Source: Dyadobacter jiangsuensis (lineage in GTDB: Bacteria > Bacteroidota > Bacteroidia > Cytophagales > Spirosomataceae). From it: a DNA stretch of 64,000 bases. Both the position numbers and the translations under genes were made by a program. The notes under the pieces were generated by a model that saw only the letters and a program-made list of their open reading frames with translations, did no database searches and was not told the DNA's origin. The stretch is taken from positions 248,001-312,000 of the forward strand of contig NZ_PYAS01000009.1 of NCBI RefSeq assembly GCF_003014695.1, in the 5' to 3' direction. Of the stretch, positions 1-9,417 are shown one piece after another. Numbering within the stretch: position 1 is the stretch's first letter; each line of letters opens with the position of its first letter.

Positions 1-1379
1 ATTGCCTGCACCATGTCGGGCAGCGATGCCATTTGCCATTTCTGATAAAAGAACGGGGCTTTCGGGTCCTGGATCAGGTAAGGGGTGCCGTCGAGGCGGC
101 CGTAATAGTTGTCGCCCTCTTTCTTCACGGCTTTCATGAAGTAGATATAGACCGCCAGCCCGAAAGTCATGTATTCGGGTAAATAGCCATTCTTCGCCTC
201 GTAATTAAGGTAGGTTGGAATGACCCGCGAAAGAATCTTGGCAGAATAATTCTGGTTGATATTGAACCATTTGTGTAAAATGTGGGGGTTGCGGAAGCGG
301 TCGGCAACCTGCCGGCTGAATGCCAGCGCGACACCCGGACGAACATCGTACGGGATGGCGGTCGCAATTTCGCTTTCCATTAAATGTGTAATAAATGTCG
401 AAAAGAACGGGTCGTTCATCGCTTCGACCACAGTTTTGAAGCCGCACAAGTGTGCAAGCCCGCCCCCGAGCGTGTGAGGGCCGTTCAGCAGCCGCAGTTT
501 CAGTTCACGGTATTGTTCAATATCCGGCTCGATAATCAGGCCTTCGTCAATGCCGTAGAAACCGATTTTCTGACGGATGCGCTCGTCGCCTTCGATGGCC
601 CACAAATGATAATGCTCGGTTGTAATGAGCAGTTCATCGCGGTAACCGAGTTCTTCTTCGAGTTCTTTCAACCGCGTTTCGTCCGGTTTGCCGGGTACAA
701 TGCGGTCGACGAGCGAGTTGCAGAAGAAATTGCATTGTTCGATCCAGTCGATGAAAGCGCCTTCCAGACCGTTGCGGTGGGCGAGTTCAAGGATAATGGA
801 TTCGAGTTTTTTGCCATTATCCGCGATCAGTTCGGTCGGGATAATCACTACGCCAAAATCAGGATTGCCGCCGAATGCCACATAACGTGCATACAAAAAA
901 GCCAGCAGTTTGCCGGGAAACGACACTGGCGGCCACTGGTAAATATCGTCCTGTACGAGCTGAATGCCGGTTTCTGTGGTATTTGAAATAACAATACTGA
1001 CAGCAGGATTTTTGGCCAGATCCAGTACGAGCGACCATTGCGTTTTCGCGGAAAGTACCCGGCTGATGGCCGATGAAATGATATTTTCCTCCTTTGCTTC
1101 ACCATCCTGAATGCCGCGGGAGCAAATCGTATATAGGTTATCCTGTCGATCGAACGCCTTGGTATCACCCTGGTCCGTGGATTTCACGACCACGATCCGG
1201 CCATTGAAGACGCCCTGCCGGTTAGCTTTGTCGATAAAATAGTCAGCCAGGCCACGCAGGAATGCGCCGGTGCCGAATTGCAGCACTTTTTCCGGCAGCT
1301 GGAACACGGAATCATCGGCCACGACGACGCCTGGCTGGCTCCTGAGCTGGCGTAGATTTTCCCGGAAGAGATAGCCCAT
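1..1379 (-). CDS. uxaB: Tagaturonate reductase (altronate oxidoreductase), 3' end cut by window
   Basis: NAD-dependent reduction of D-tagaturonate to D-altronate in cytosolic galacturonate catabolism. About 459 codons are visible from an ATG at 1379, and the C-terminus lies outside the window (family length about 480-500). The N-terminal dinucleotide-binding region has QFGTGAFLRG at residues 34-43, and the mannitol-dehydrogenase-type catalytic region has KLRLLNGPHT about residue 288. It starts 12 bp after the stop of the GH105 gene, so it is probably the last visible gene of the kduD-kduI-kdgF-GH105 operon. Its presence suggests the strain handles saturated galacturonate as well as the unsaturated product of pectin lyases. 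A mannitol dehydrogenase or fructuronate reductase of the same superfamily is the main alternative, but the context favours UxaB. Confidence 0.88.
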   Translation of the reverse strand, partial: MGYLFRENLRQLRSQPGVVVADDSVFQLPEKVLQFGTGAFLRGLADYFIDKANRQGVFNGRIVVVKSTDQGDTKAFDRQDNLYTICSRGIQDGEAKEENIISSAISRVLSAKTQWSLVLDLAKNPAVSIVISNTTETGIQLVQDDIYQWPPVSFPGKLLAFLYARYVAFGGNPDFGVVIIPTELIADNGKKLESIILELAHRNGLEGAFIDWIEQCNFFCNSLVDRIVPGKPDETRLKELEEELGYRDELLITTEHYHLWAIEGDERIRQKIGFYGIDEGLIIEPDIEQYRELKLRLLNGPHTLGGGLAHLCGFKTVVEAMNDPFFSTFITHLMESEIATAIPYDVRPGVALAFSRQVADRFRNPHILHKWFNINQNYSAKILSRVIPTYLNYEAKNGYLPEYMTFGLAVYIYFMKAVKKEGDNYYGRLDGTPYLIQDPKAPFFYQKWQMASLPDMVQA

Positions 1380-1390
1380 AGCAATGAGAT

Positions 1391-3328
1391 TTACTTTTTA
1401 ATAACCTGTTTCAACAACCAACCGGCGAGGTCCTTACCTGCCTCGAAATTCTCGAAGCTGGTATCGATCCTTCTGCCGTCAACATATTCATTGTAGAGCC
1501 ACGGGTCGCCCACAGCGAACACGGTGCCCTTACCATACCTGGAAATTCCGAAAATGACGTCGCCCTGGTCGGTCAGCAAAGGGTTGGCCGGCGGTGTAAG
1601 GGCAAGTGGTGAGAGCTCTTTGATGTAAATTTTTTCTGTGTGAGGAAAAACGGCTTTCGCCTCGGCGGGGATGAGCAGCCTGCCTTGCTCGAACTGTGTC
1701 CCTTGTACCATATTTCGGTTCTTGCTCGTAAACCGAATGCCGAACTTCGCAGCGAGTTTGTTGAAATGCGGGATTTCGCAATTAGCGGTGTCGTTGGCCA
1801 TCAGTACCAGCACGCCGCCTGATTTGACCCATTTCTCAATTTCGGCAATGGATTTCTCGTCGATAAAATGCGGCTCGGGTGTTTCCTTTTTGGTATCCGG
1901 GTCGACGATGATGTAAACGTCAATGCCTTTCAAGCCGGCGGCATCAGGCGAGGCGGGGAGCGACACGGTTTGGGCACCGAGCTCACGGAATGTATTCCCC
2001 CAAAGCCAGAAGCCCGAATGCATCCGGTCTTCCCAGGTATAGTGAAATTGCTCTGGTTGGCCGGTAAGGTCTTTCCGTGTTTCGTGGTTGAAATAGTAAT
2101 CCAAACCAACTGTTTTGCCTTTTCCCGCTGCATTCTCCGCCGCAATCTCCATTTCAATACTCGCAAAAATGAATGGGCCGATGCCTTTCAGATCGTTTTT
2201 GCGGATGGGCTCACTGAGGTAGTATTCGTAAGTGCCATCGCGGTAAGGCGTGCCGCCAAGGCCGCCTACACTCACGGTTTTATTTAAACTTAAAGTGCCG
2301 TTCGCTTCCTTCTCGACAAAATTTTGAAGGATTCCCTGGTAACCTTTCTTCGCATTTGCCGCGAATTTTTCAGGAATGTAGCCCAGTCGCGCGCCTTTCG
2401 CGAGCGCATATACGAACATGCACGAGGCGGATGCTTCAAGGTAGTTGCCGGCACGCTTGCCCTGGTCGATTACCTGGTACCAGGCGCCGGATGCGGGATC
2501 CTGGTATTTGGCCAGCACGGGTGCTAACCGTTGCAAATAGCCAGTAAGCTGTGTCCTGCCCGGGTGCTGTGCCGGCAGGTAGTCGAGCACATCCACGAGC
2601 GCGATGGCATACCAGCCAATGGCCCGCGCCCAGAAGCTCGGTGAGCGACCGGTGGTTTTATCGGCCCATTTCTGCTCGCGGCTTTCGTCGTAGGCATGGT
2701 AAACGAGTCCTGTTTTTTCGTCGACGGCATATTTTTCAATCAATGCGAATTGCTTCACAATGTCGTCGAAATGCTCGGGATGATGGAAAACAGCGCTGTA
2801 CTCCGCCGCAAACGGCTCGCCCATAAACAGGCCGTCGAGCCACATTTGGTTGGGGTAACGCTTTTTGTGCCAGTAACCTCCTTCTTTGGTGCGGGGCTGC
2901 TCTTCGAGTTGCTTCCAGAGCAGGTCGGCGGCTTTTTTGTATTTCTCTTTGTCGGGCTGAGATTGCTGGTATAAGGTTAGCAATGCACGACCCGGCGGGA
3001 TATTATCGATATTGTACTCGTCGGCACGGTAGGTGCGGATGCTGCCGTCGGGGCGCACGTACTGGTCGATGTCCTTCCGGATGTATTCGAAATATTTGCC
3101 TTCGCCGGTGCGGTACCACACTTTTTCGATGGCTTTCAGCATTAATCCCTGTTCGTAGTCCCATTTGGTTGCCGTGTTTTTGCCGACAAGAATCGAATCT
3201 TTATGATTAGCCATGAAAGAGTCGGCCATTTGACGAGATAGCGGCAGTTCCTGTGCAAACGACGATATTGTCGTAAAACAGGCGATCCAGAGGGGAATTT
3301 GACGGAAACGAGGTAGAGAAATGTCCAT
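1391..3328 (-). CDS. GH105 unsaturated glucuronyl/rhamnogalacturonyl hydrolase with C-terminal GATase-like domain
   Basis: Predicted exported 645-aa enzyme that removes the 4,5-unsaturated uronic acid from the non-reducing end of pectin-lyase products. The ATG at 3328 is chosen because it gives a clean signal peptide (MDISLPRFRQIPLW..., cleavage near SSFAQ, about residue 25). An open frame extends upstream but is Cys/Arg-rich and overlaps the cupin gene. The GH105 barrel spans about residues 30-400 with WLDGLFMGEP near residue 160 (the catalytic Asp region of YteR-type enzymes) and WARAIGWYAIALVD further on. Residues about 410-645 form a second domain with IDVYIIVDPD and VKSGGVLVLMAND, resembling the DUF4350/ThuA-like amidotransferase fold seen attached to some Bacteroidota GH105 proteins; its role is unknown. 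It lies 10 bp downstream of the kdgF-like gene. Confidence 0.9.
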   Translation of the reverse strand: MDISLPRFRQIPLWIACFTTISSFAQELPLSRQMADSFMANHKDSILVGKNTATKWDYEQGLMLKAIEKVWYRTGEGKYFEYIRKDIDQYVRPDGSIRTYRADEYNIDNIPPGRALLTLYQQSQPDKEKYKKAADLLWKQLEEQPRTKEGGYWHKKRYPNQMWLDGLFMGEPFAAEYSAVFHHPEHFDDIVKQFALIEKYAVDEKTGLVYHAYDESREQKWADKTTGRSPSFWARAIGWYAIALVDVLDYLPAQHPGRTQLTGYLQRLAPVLAKYQDPASGAWYQVIDQGKRAGNYLEASASCMFVYALAKGARLGYIPEKFAANAKKGYQGILQNFVEKEANGTLSLNKTVSVGGLGGTPYRDGTYEYYLSEPIRKNDLKGIGPFIFASIEMEIAAENAAGKGKTVGLDYYFNHETRKDLTGQPEQFHYTWEDRMHSGFWLWGNTFRELGAQTVSLPASPDAAGLKGIDVYIIVDPDTKKETPEPHFIDEKSIAEIEKWVKSGGVLVLMANDTANCEIPHFNKLAAKFGIRFTSKNRNMVQGTQFEQGRLLIPAEAKAVFPHTEKIYIKELSPLALTPPANPLLTDQGDVIFGISRYGKGTVFAVGDPWLYNEYVDGRRIDTSFENFEAGKDLAGWLLKQVIKK

Positions 3329-3338
3329 TTGAAACGGG

Positions 3339-3698
3339 TTATGGCTTTGAAATATGGACAAAATCCTCGCGCATAGGCGTGAAAATGTCCACCAGCATAC
3401 CAGCCGAAAGACACAATGCACCATGCACAACGTGCGGCGGAATGTAGTACACATCGCCCTGCCGCAAAACCTGCTTCCGCTCACCGATCGTGATTTCGAA
3501 CTCGCCGCTTTCGACGTAGCTCATCTGGGTGTGGAAATGGTTGTGCAGCGTGCCGATCCCGCCTTGTTCGAACGCGACTTTGACCATCATCAGGTTATCG
3601 TCGTAGGCCATGATCTTGCGTTTCAGCCCGCCTCCGAGGTCTTCCCAGGCGATTTCGCTGTCGGACACGAATTCTCTTGCTTTCAATGCTTCCATCAT
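3339..3698 (-). CDS. kdgF: KdgF-like cupin, pectin degradation protein
   Basis: A 119-aa single-domain cupin. KdgF proteins speed the linearisation of 4,5-unsaturated galacturonate to 5-keto-4-deoxyuronate, the substrate of KduI. The metal-binding cupin motifs are visible: HNHFHTQMSYVESGEFE (about residues 52-68, three His plus Glu) and the second-motif His in PPHVVHGA. The terminal DIFTPMREDF is typical of this family. The start ATGATG overlaps the kduI stop codon (ATGA arrangement), which implies translational coupling. Either ATG of the tandem pair could be used; I give the upstream one. Position between kduI and the GH105 gene fits the pathway order exactly. Confidence 0.85.
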   Translation of the reverse strand: MMEALKAREFVSDSEIAWEDLGGGLKRKIMAYDDNLMMVKVAFEQGGIGTLHNHFHTQMSYVESGEFEITIGERKQVLRQGDVYYIPPHVVHGALCLSAGMLVDIFTPMREDFVHISKP

Positions 3699-4525
3699 CT
3701 GAGATCGCCGATCAGTACCGGGTCCATGTCTGTATAATCCTTGTTTTCACCGGCCATTCCCCAAATGAATGCGTAGTTGGAAGTGCCGCAGCCAGAATGG
3801 ACCGACCATGGCGGAGAGATCACCGCCTGCCGGTTGGCTACCCACAAATGCCGGGTTTCCGAAGGTTCGCCCATTAAATGCAGTACCCGCTGGTTTTCAG
3901 GTACATCGAAATAGCAATAAGCTTCCATGCGCCGGTCGTGCACGTGGGAAGGCATGGTATTCCAAACGCTGCCCGTTTGCAGTACCGTAAGCCCCATCAC
4001 GAGCTGGCAGCTCTGAATACCGTCCAGGTGAATGTATTTATAAATGGTGCGATGGTTTGATGTTTCCATGCTGCCGACAGTCGCCGGCGTTGCGTCTTCT
4101 TTGGTAAAAAGTCGCGTAGGGTGCGTATGGTGCGCGGGTGAGGAAAGCAGGTAGTAAGCAGCTGGTTCCGAAGGGTTTTTGCTGGAAAGCAGTACTTCTT
4201 TGGTCCCTTTTCCTACATACACACAACCCAGTTTACTGATCTCGAAACGCTCGCCATCGGCAATTACTTCGCCATCGCCGCCGATATTGATGATGCCTAT
4301 TTCGCGTCTTTCGAGGAAATAGGAGGCTTTCAATGTATCGAACACCGGGATTGCCAGTGGTGTGGCCAGCGGAATGGCCCCGCCGATGATCACGCGGTCG
4401 TAATGGCTGTACACGAAATGGATCTCGCCATCCCGGAAAATATCTTTGACAAGGAAATTGTCGCGCAGGGTATCGGTATCCATTTGCGCTACTTCTTTCC
4501 GGCTGCTTTCAAATCTGATTTGCAT
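3695..4525 (-). CDS. kduI: 4-deoxy-L-threo-5-hexosulose-uronate ketol-isomerase
   Basis: A 276-aa isomerase, full length for the family (about 278), converting 5-keto-4-deoxyuronate to 3-deoxy-D-glycero-2,5-hexodiulosonate in the cytosol. VYSHYDRVIIGGAIPL near residues 38-53 is a family signature. The zinc site is visible as MPSHVHDRRMEAY (two His and Glu, about residues 187-199) with a later His in PPWSVHSGCG. Upstream, kduD ends 42 bp away on the same strand; downstream the kdgF-like start overlaps its stop. No missing catalytic residue was seen. Confidence 0.95.
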   Translation of the reverse strand: MQIRFESSRKEVAQMDTDTLRDNFLVKDIFRDGEIHFVYSHYDRVIIGGAIPLATPLAIPVFDTLKASYFLERREIGIINIGGDGEVIADGERFEISKLGCVYVGKGTKEVLLSSKNPSEPAAYYLLSSPAHHTHPTRLFTKEDATPATVGSMETSNHRTIYKYIHLDGIQSCQLVMGLTVLQTGSVWNTMPSHVHDRRMEAYCYFDVPENQRVLHLMGEPSETRHLWVANRQAVISPPWSVHSGCGTSNYAFIWGMAGENKDYTDMDPVLIGDLR

Positions 4526-4567
4526 GTATGCGGCTGCTTTTGAAGTTCTTTGTATGAATAGGTTTGA

Positions 4568-5338
4568 TTAGCGGCCCATCCAGCCGCCGTCGACGGTCAG
4601 AATGGTGCCATGCACATAACTTGCGGCTTCCGAAGCGAGGAATAGCGTCGGGCCTTTGAAATCCTCCGGTAGTCCCCAGCGCCCTGCCGGGATACGGTCG
4701 AGGATCGACTTGCTTCGCACGGGATCGTTGCGTAATGCTTCGGTATTGTCGGTATTGATGTAGCCTGGTGCGATGGCGTTCACATTCACGCCTTTTCCGG
4801 CCCATTCGTTGGCCAATGCTTTCACCAACCCGCCGATGGCGCTTTTGGAGGCTGTATAGCCAGGGACATTGATGCCGCCCTGAAATGTGAGAAGCGATGC
4901 CGTAAAAATGATTTTACCTGACCCGCGCGCGATCATTTCCTTCCCCAGCTCGCGTGCGAGAATGTAGGGCGCATCCAGGTTGATATTCAGTACTTTGTCC
5001 CAATATTCATCGGGATGTCCGGCGGCTGGTTCGCGAAGGATAATGCCTGCATTATTTACAAGAATGTCTATCACCGGGTGCTCTTTTTTGACCTGATGAA
5101 TAAACTGATAAAGCTTTTCACGGTCGCCCAGATCGGCCTGATAGGGATAGAACTGCCTGCCTGTCTGCCGGATAGCGCGTTCGGTTTCATTTCCCTCCTT
5201 AAATTCCGAAGAAGCGACGCCGATAATGTCTGCTCCGGCTTCGGCGAGCGCTTCGGCCATGGCCCTTCCGATGCCGCGATTGCAGCCGGTTACCAGCGCA
5301 GTTTTTCCGGTCAGATCAAATAAATTAGCGGTATTCAT
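4568..5338 (-). CDS. kduD: 2-dehydro-3-deoxy-D-gluconate 5-dehydrogenase (KduD), SDR family
   Basis: A 256-aa short-chain dehydrogenase/reductase that reduces 3-deoxy-D-glycero-2,5-hexodiulosonate to 2-keto-3-deoxygluconate. The cofactor motif TGCNRGIG lies at about residues 18-25, NNAG near residue 93, and the catalytic Ser and Tyr-x-x-x-Lys in TASLLTFQGG and GYTASK. KduI immediately downstream makes KduD the best assignment within a very large SDR family. It is the first gene of the leftward pectin operon, and its start faces the divergent LacI-type regulator across 266 bp. Confidence 0.92.
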   Translation of the reverse strand: MNTANLFDLTGKTALVTGCNRGIGRAMAEALAEAGADIIGVASSEFKEGNETERAIRQTGRQFYPYQADLGDREKLYQFIHQVKKEHPVIDILVNNAGIILREPAAGHPDEYWDKVLNINLDAPYILARELGKEMIARGSGKIIFTASLLTFQGGINVPGYTASKSAIGGLVKALANEWAGKGVNVNAIAPGYINTDNTEALRNDPVRSKSILDRIPAGRWGLPEDFKGPTLFLASEAASYVHGTILTVDGGWMGR

Positions 5339-5604
5339 TAATGGATTTATGATTTGTCTTTTTCGGGGTATCCGATAATTTTAGCGTCGGTAATAAATAG
5401 ACCCGAACCAAACGATGTTAGACTGAATAATCAGAAAAATCAAATAACGAATTGTCTTTTTTTGTGCAATCGTTATCGGGAACGTTGTCAGTTGCGCCGG
5501 ATGATTGTAAATTTTAAGATAAATTGGCAGTCCGGCAGATCAGGGAAGAGGTTAGCAGGATGTTTTGAAACGAATAATAAGTTGGAATAAACCAATTTTT
5601 TCCA
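5339..5604. promoter_or_regulatory. Divergent control region between kduD and the lacI-type gene
   Basis: A 266-bp AT-rich intergenic region that must hold both divergent promoters and probably the operator of the adjacent LacI-family regulator. An imperfect inverted repeat CGTTATCGGGAACG (5471-5484, CGTT/AACG arms around a central CG-containing core) is a possible operator half-site pair. This is suggestive only; I could not align it to other sites, and no good TAnnTTTG box was found for kduD. Confidence 0.35.
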
Positions 5605-6639
5605 TTGGAGACCATCACCATCAAGGATATTGCAAAGGCACTGAACCTGTCGACCTCGACAGTCTCTCGTGCGTTGAGAAATAGCTACGAGATTAACCCC
5701 GAAACCAAAAAGCTGGTGATGGAGTACGCCGAGCGGATGAACTACCGCCCCAACCCCATTGCATTGAGCTTGAAGGACAGCAAAAGCAAATCGATAGGCG
5801 TCATTATCCCCGAAATTGCAAACCACTTTTTCTCACAGCTTATCAATGGTATCGAATCGATAGCTTATAACCTGGGTTATCATGTGGTGATTTTTCAAAG
5901 TCATGATTCTTATGAGAGGGAAGTAGCGAATACAAACTATTTGGTTTCCAGACGTGTGGATGGACTTCTGGTATCGCTGGCCAGCCTCACGACCAATCTC
6001 GTACATTTTCAGGAGTTAATGGAAAAAGGGCTGCCGATCGTTTTCCTCGATCGCGTGCCGAATGATATCGAGACGCATAAGGTTGTAGCCGACAATTTTA
6101 CGGGAAGCTACGAGGCTACCGAGCACTTGATCCTCTCAGGGCGCAGGCGAATTGCGCATCTTACCAGCCCTATTTACCTGTCGATCACCACCGAGCGGCT
6201 TGCGGGTTATAAAAAGGCATTGGAAGATTATGGCATTCCATTCGATGAATCGTATGTCAAATATTGCCTTTATGGCGGTAAAATAGAGGCTGAAAATGAA
6301 GCCGCGATAGAAGAGCTGCTCAGTTTGCCCGAGCCGCCGGACGCCATATTTACGGCCAGCGACCGGCTTACTACCGGGTGTATGTCGGTATTTCAGAGAA
6401 AAGGCATTCGTGTGCCGGATGAGGTAGCGATTGTCGGCTTTACCAATATCAGCGTGGCCAATTTGCTTAACCCGCCATTGACGACCGTCATGCAACCCGC
6501 GATGGAAATGGGGCAGCAGGCTGTCGAGCTGTTGATCAGGCTGATTGAGCATCCTCAAAAAAACGATCAATTCGAAACGCGTTCACTTAAAACTGTATTG
6601 ACGATCCGGGAGTCGTCTGTCGGAAAAACGGTAGTTTAG
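5605..6639 (+). CDS. LacI-family transcriptional regulator
   Basis: A 344-aa DNA-binding repressor/activator with the classic layout. An N-terminal helix-turn-helix (TIKDIAKALNLSTSTVSRAL, residues 4-23) is followed by the hinge (YRPNPIALSLKDSKSK) and a periplasmic-binding-protein-like effector domain to the C-terminus (IGVIIPEIANHFF, DAIFTASDRL, IVGFTN). The start is TTG at 5605: an in-frame TAA lies 24 bp upstream and no ATG precedes the HTH. Divergent orientation to kduD makes it the likely pectin/uronate-responsive regulator of that operon. The effector is inferred, most plausibly 2-keto-3-deoxygluconate or an upstream uronate intermediate. Confidence 0.92.
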   Translation: METITIKDIAKALNLSTSTVSRALRNSYEINPETKKLVMEYAERMNYRPNPIALSLKDSKSKSIGVIIPEIANHFFSQLINGIESIAYNLGYHVVIFQSHDSYEREVANTNYLVSRRVDGLLVSLASLTTNLVHFQELMEKGLPIVFLDRVPNDIETHKVVADNFTGSYEATEHLILSGRRRIAHLTSPIYLSITTERLAGYKKALEDYGIPFDESYVKYCLYGGKIEAENEAAIEELLSLPEPPDAIFTASDRLTTGCMSVFQRKGIRVPDEVAIVGFTNISVANLLNPPLTTVMQPAMEMGQQAVELLIRLIEHPQKNDQFETRSLKTVLTIRESSVGKTVV

Positions 6640-6659
6640 CGAAAAAAAACGCATTACGG

Positions 6660-7151
6660 ATGATCAGCCTTCGCATTGATGGAGCATTGTTCAATTACAG
6701 GGTCGCCGGGGTGGCGGTGCTGAATGGCAAGGTGCTTCTGCATAAAACTCCTTCCGATAATTTCTGGACACTTCCAGGCGGACGCTGCGAGTTGTTCGAA
6801 TTTTCAAAAGACACCTTGCAGCGCGAAATGCAGGAGGAAACCGGTATGGATGCCGAGGCCGGCGAAATGCTATGGGTTTCCGAGAATTTCTTTCTGTATA
6901 ACGGCGATAAATACCACGAAATAGGTTTCTATTTTGAAATGCAGATTAAAAACTTGCCCTCCCAGGACGATTTTCTCGGCGTGGAAGGGCAGGATGAATT
7001 GTTATTTCACTGGCACGATGTGAATGATTTACATTCGATTCGCGTCTATCCGGAATTTCTTGCGGATGCGCTAGCGAAGAAGCCTTTGGAGAAAGGACAT
7101 TATAACTCGGGTTATCTGGATCTCGACGCCGTGAGCGTTATTCCGTCATAA
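6660..7151 (+). CDS. NUDIX hydrolase
   Basis: A 163-aa protein with a perfect Nudix box: G-x5-E-x7-REMQEETGM, starting at the Gly in LPGGRCELFE (about residues 38-61). It binds Mg2+ and hydrolyses nucleoside diphosphates linked to another moiety; the substrate cannot be read from sequence. It sits 20 bp after the lacI-type gene on the same strand and is probably co-transcribed. Its last 14 bp overlap the 3' end of the convergent GH31 gene. Confidence 0.9.
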   Translation: MISLRIDGALFNYRVAGVAVLNGKVLLHKTPSDNFWTLPGGRCELFEFSKDTLQREMQEETGMDAEAGEMLWVSENFFLYNGDKYHEIGFYFEMQIKNLPSQDDFLGVEGQDELLFHWHDVNDLHSIRVYPEFLADALAKKPLEKGHYNSGYLDLDAVSVIPS

Positions 7152-9279
7152 ATCGCCAGGTGACATTACCGACTGTATTCGGCTTGCCTTTTTCAGTAGA
7201 AGAAATGGTGCCTTTCAGTTGTCCGCCCTGCCGCTCGACTTTAATGGTACGCCAGGAGAACGCACCTTTTTCGTAGGCAAATGTCTCGCCATCGTCGTCG
7301 TAGAGGTCATAGCTGGCATTCTTTTCACCATAATGCCTGATTTCAATATCCGTTTTGGCTCCCGCCCGTGGCGCGTGAAGCAGGGCGGGCATCATGGGAA
7401 TAATGCCTCCATCTTTCACAAAAACCGGGATTTGATCCAGTCCGGGCGTAACGGTAATCACCTCGCCGTCGCCAGCCAGTTTGCCGGTGTAGAAATCGTA
7501 CCATTTGCCTTTGGGCAAAATTACTTTTCGGGTAATCTGCCCCGTGAAAAGCGGCGCCACGAGCAGGTACTTGCCGGCCATATATTGGTCTTTCACTTCG
7601 CGGGTGACAGCCTCTTCATAAGGATTTTCTTCGAGATTAGTCGCCGTTTTTTCCTTTTTCATGTTGATGCCAAAACCTTCTTCAAGGTTCATTCCGCGGA
7701 AAGGCGGCGTGCCGTTGTAATGGTATTTCGCGAATTCGGAATACCAATAGGGCATCATACGCATCCGCAGTTCGGCCAAAGCCTTGATTTGCGGCGCAAC
7801 TTCGGGGAATGTCCACGGCTGCATGCTGCTTGACCATGCGTTGATCATCGCCATCGGTGAAAAACACACCGTCTGAAAACGCCGGAGCCATTCTTCGGCC
7901 GTTTTCGATGCGCGGACCTCGGGCGTCCACAGCACACCCGCATAACCGCTGTTGATGAGCGCGGTAATGAAGTCTTCGTGGCTGTAATTGTCATTATAAA
8001 TCACATAAGGAAACGGCGCCCCGCCTGCGTTGGATGCGCGCACGAGTCCGTATGTACGCATATTGTTGCGCCGGAACATTTCAAAACTGTGTTTCTGAAC
8101 GAGCAACCCATAAGTCTGGCGGATCTGTTCGGACGAGTGGCCCGACGGGAATGTGGCCACATCAGGCCAGAGGTAGGAGTCGAATCCATCCACTTCGTCG
8201 ATCTTGTAGCCGCTGACGCCGATTTTAAGATGCTCTTTTTCAAACTGGTCAAAGAGAATTTTGCGGGCTTGCGGCATCGAAAGGTCGGGCACAATACCGT
8301 TCCATACCGTGTGAGAACCCGTGTAAGGTGCTATTGTCTTATAAATGGAGGCGTCGGGCGAGACGTACGGGTTCGTCCAGAGATTGATTTTGACACCCAT
8401 TTGATCCATATCCTTTACAAAACCCGCCGGGTCCGGGAAACGGGAGCGGTCCCATTCGAATGTGCAGGGATAGGACTTCGTTTGCCATCCCGGTTCAAGA
8501 CCGATAAAATCGAGCGGGTACCCCTTTTCCTCAAATGCTTTCGCCTCCTGTTTCACCTGGTCGGCTGTGTAGAGCCGGTGAACGCGCTGCGTGAAGCCCA
8601 GGCCCCAGCGCGGCGGCAAGCACCCTCCGCCACTCAGGAGATTGAACCGTTCGATCGCATTGACGGGCTTGGGGCCGGCGAAAACGTAGATTTCAATGCC
8701 TTCGGCCGGAATCAGCATTTCGACCGCGTCGGAATAAGGGTGTGCTTCCCAATTCTTGTCGGTGTTGCGGTCCATCACTTTTGGCGGATTCTTGCTGTCC
8801 TTGCGTACGCCCGAGCCCGCGTATACGTCGATATACTTGGCGGAATTGATGAAGACGCCCTAACCCAGCGACGATACATAAAAAGGCACCGGTGCATGTG
8901 TGCGGCCATTATCCGATTTACCGTAATGATCGGCGTGGAGCTGCATAATGCGGCCACGCTGGTGGATGGTCTGGAAATTCAGCCCGAAACCATAAAGCTG
9001 CTCGTTCCGCTGCAAAGGAAGGCGGAGGTATGATTTGCCATTATTTAATTGAAATGCAATGGCCGATTTGTCGAGCGGAAACTCCTGCTTGGTCAGTTTC
9101 GCAAGCGCGGGGGAGGCGGTAGTTTCCGCCGCTTTCAGCAGATCATAGGCATCCGGTTTGCCCGCGGTACCCTTCCAAACACCCGGATGGATCTCCTTCC
9201 AGGTGATAATTTGCCCGAAAAGCAGGGAAGGAATAAAAATGAAAAATAATGTCGAAAGGGTCAGGTTAAGGTGGCGCAT
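7138..9279 (-). pseudogene. GH31 alpha-glycosidase interrupted by an in-frame amber codon
   Basis: One GH31 reading frame split by a single TAG at 8860-8862 (codon 140 from the ATG at 9279). The frame is otherwise continuous for about 713 residues. The N-terminal part has a signal peptide (MRHLNLTLSTLFFIFIPSLLFGQ) and the GH31 N-terminal domain (EQLYGFGLNFQTIHQRG). After the stop the same frame resumes at GVFINSAKYIDVY. The catalytic barrel has LPPRWGLGF, a GYKIDEVDGF nucleophile Asp near residue 360, and conserved C-terminal beta domains. The context SSLG-stop-GVF suggests the lost residue was Tyr (TAT/TAC to TAG). If not a sequencing error, the downstream ATG at 8775/8778 could only make a leaderless partial enzyme. 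GH31 members act on alpha-glucosides, xylosides or galactosides; the substrate is unknown here. The frame ends inside the NUDIX 3' end. Confidence 0.85.
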
Positions 9280-9356
9280 GGCGTTTAGTAGCTCTTGAAT
9301 CAATGTAATAAGTGGATATTGATTTTTTATACTAGTGGTAAAATAAGTCTATTAAA

Positions 9357-9388
9357 TTTGTAGGATAAATAGGATAATGTTAAATTTG
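9357..9388 (+). promoter_or_regulatory. Bacteroidota-type promoter for the redoxin gene
   Basis: TTTG at 9357-9360, 20 bp, then TAAATTTG at 9381-9388, matching the TTTG/TAnnTTTG consensus of the Bacteroidota primary sigma factor. The ATG follows 29 bp later at 9418. A second TAAATTTG at 9353-9360 overlaps the -33 element and could be an alternative -7 box. Confidence 0.55.
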
Positions 9389-9417
9389 AGCTTCGAAATC
9401 AGAAGACCCCTGGCATT

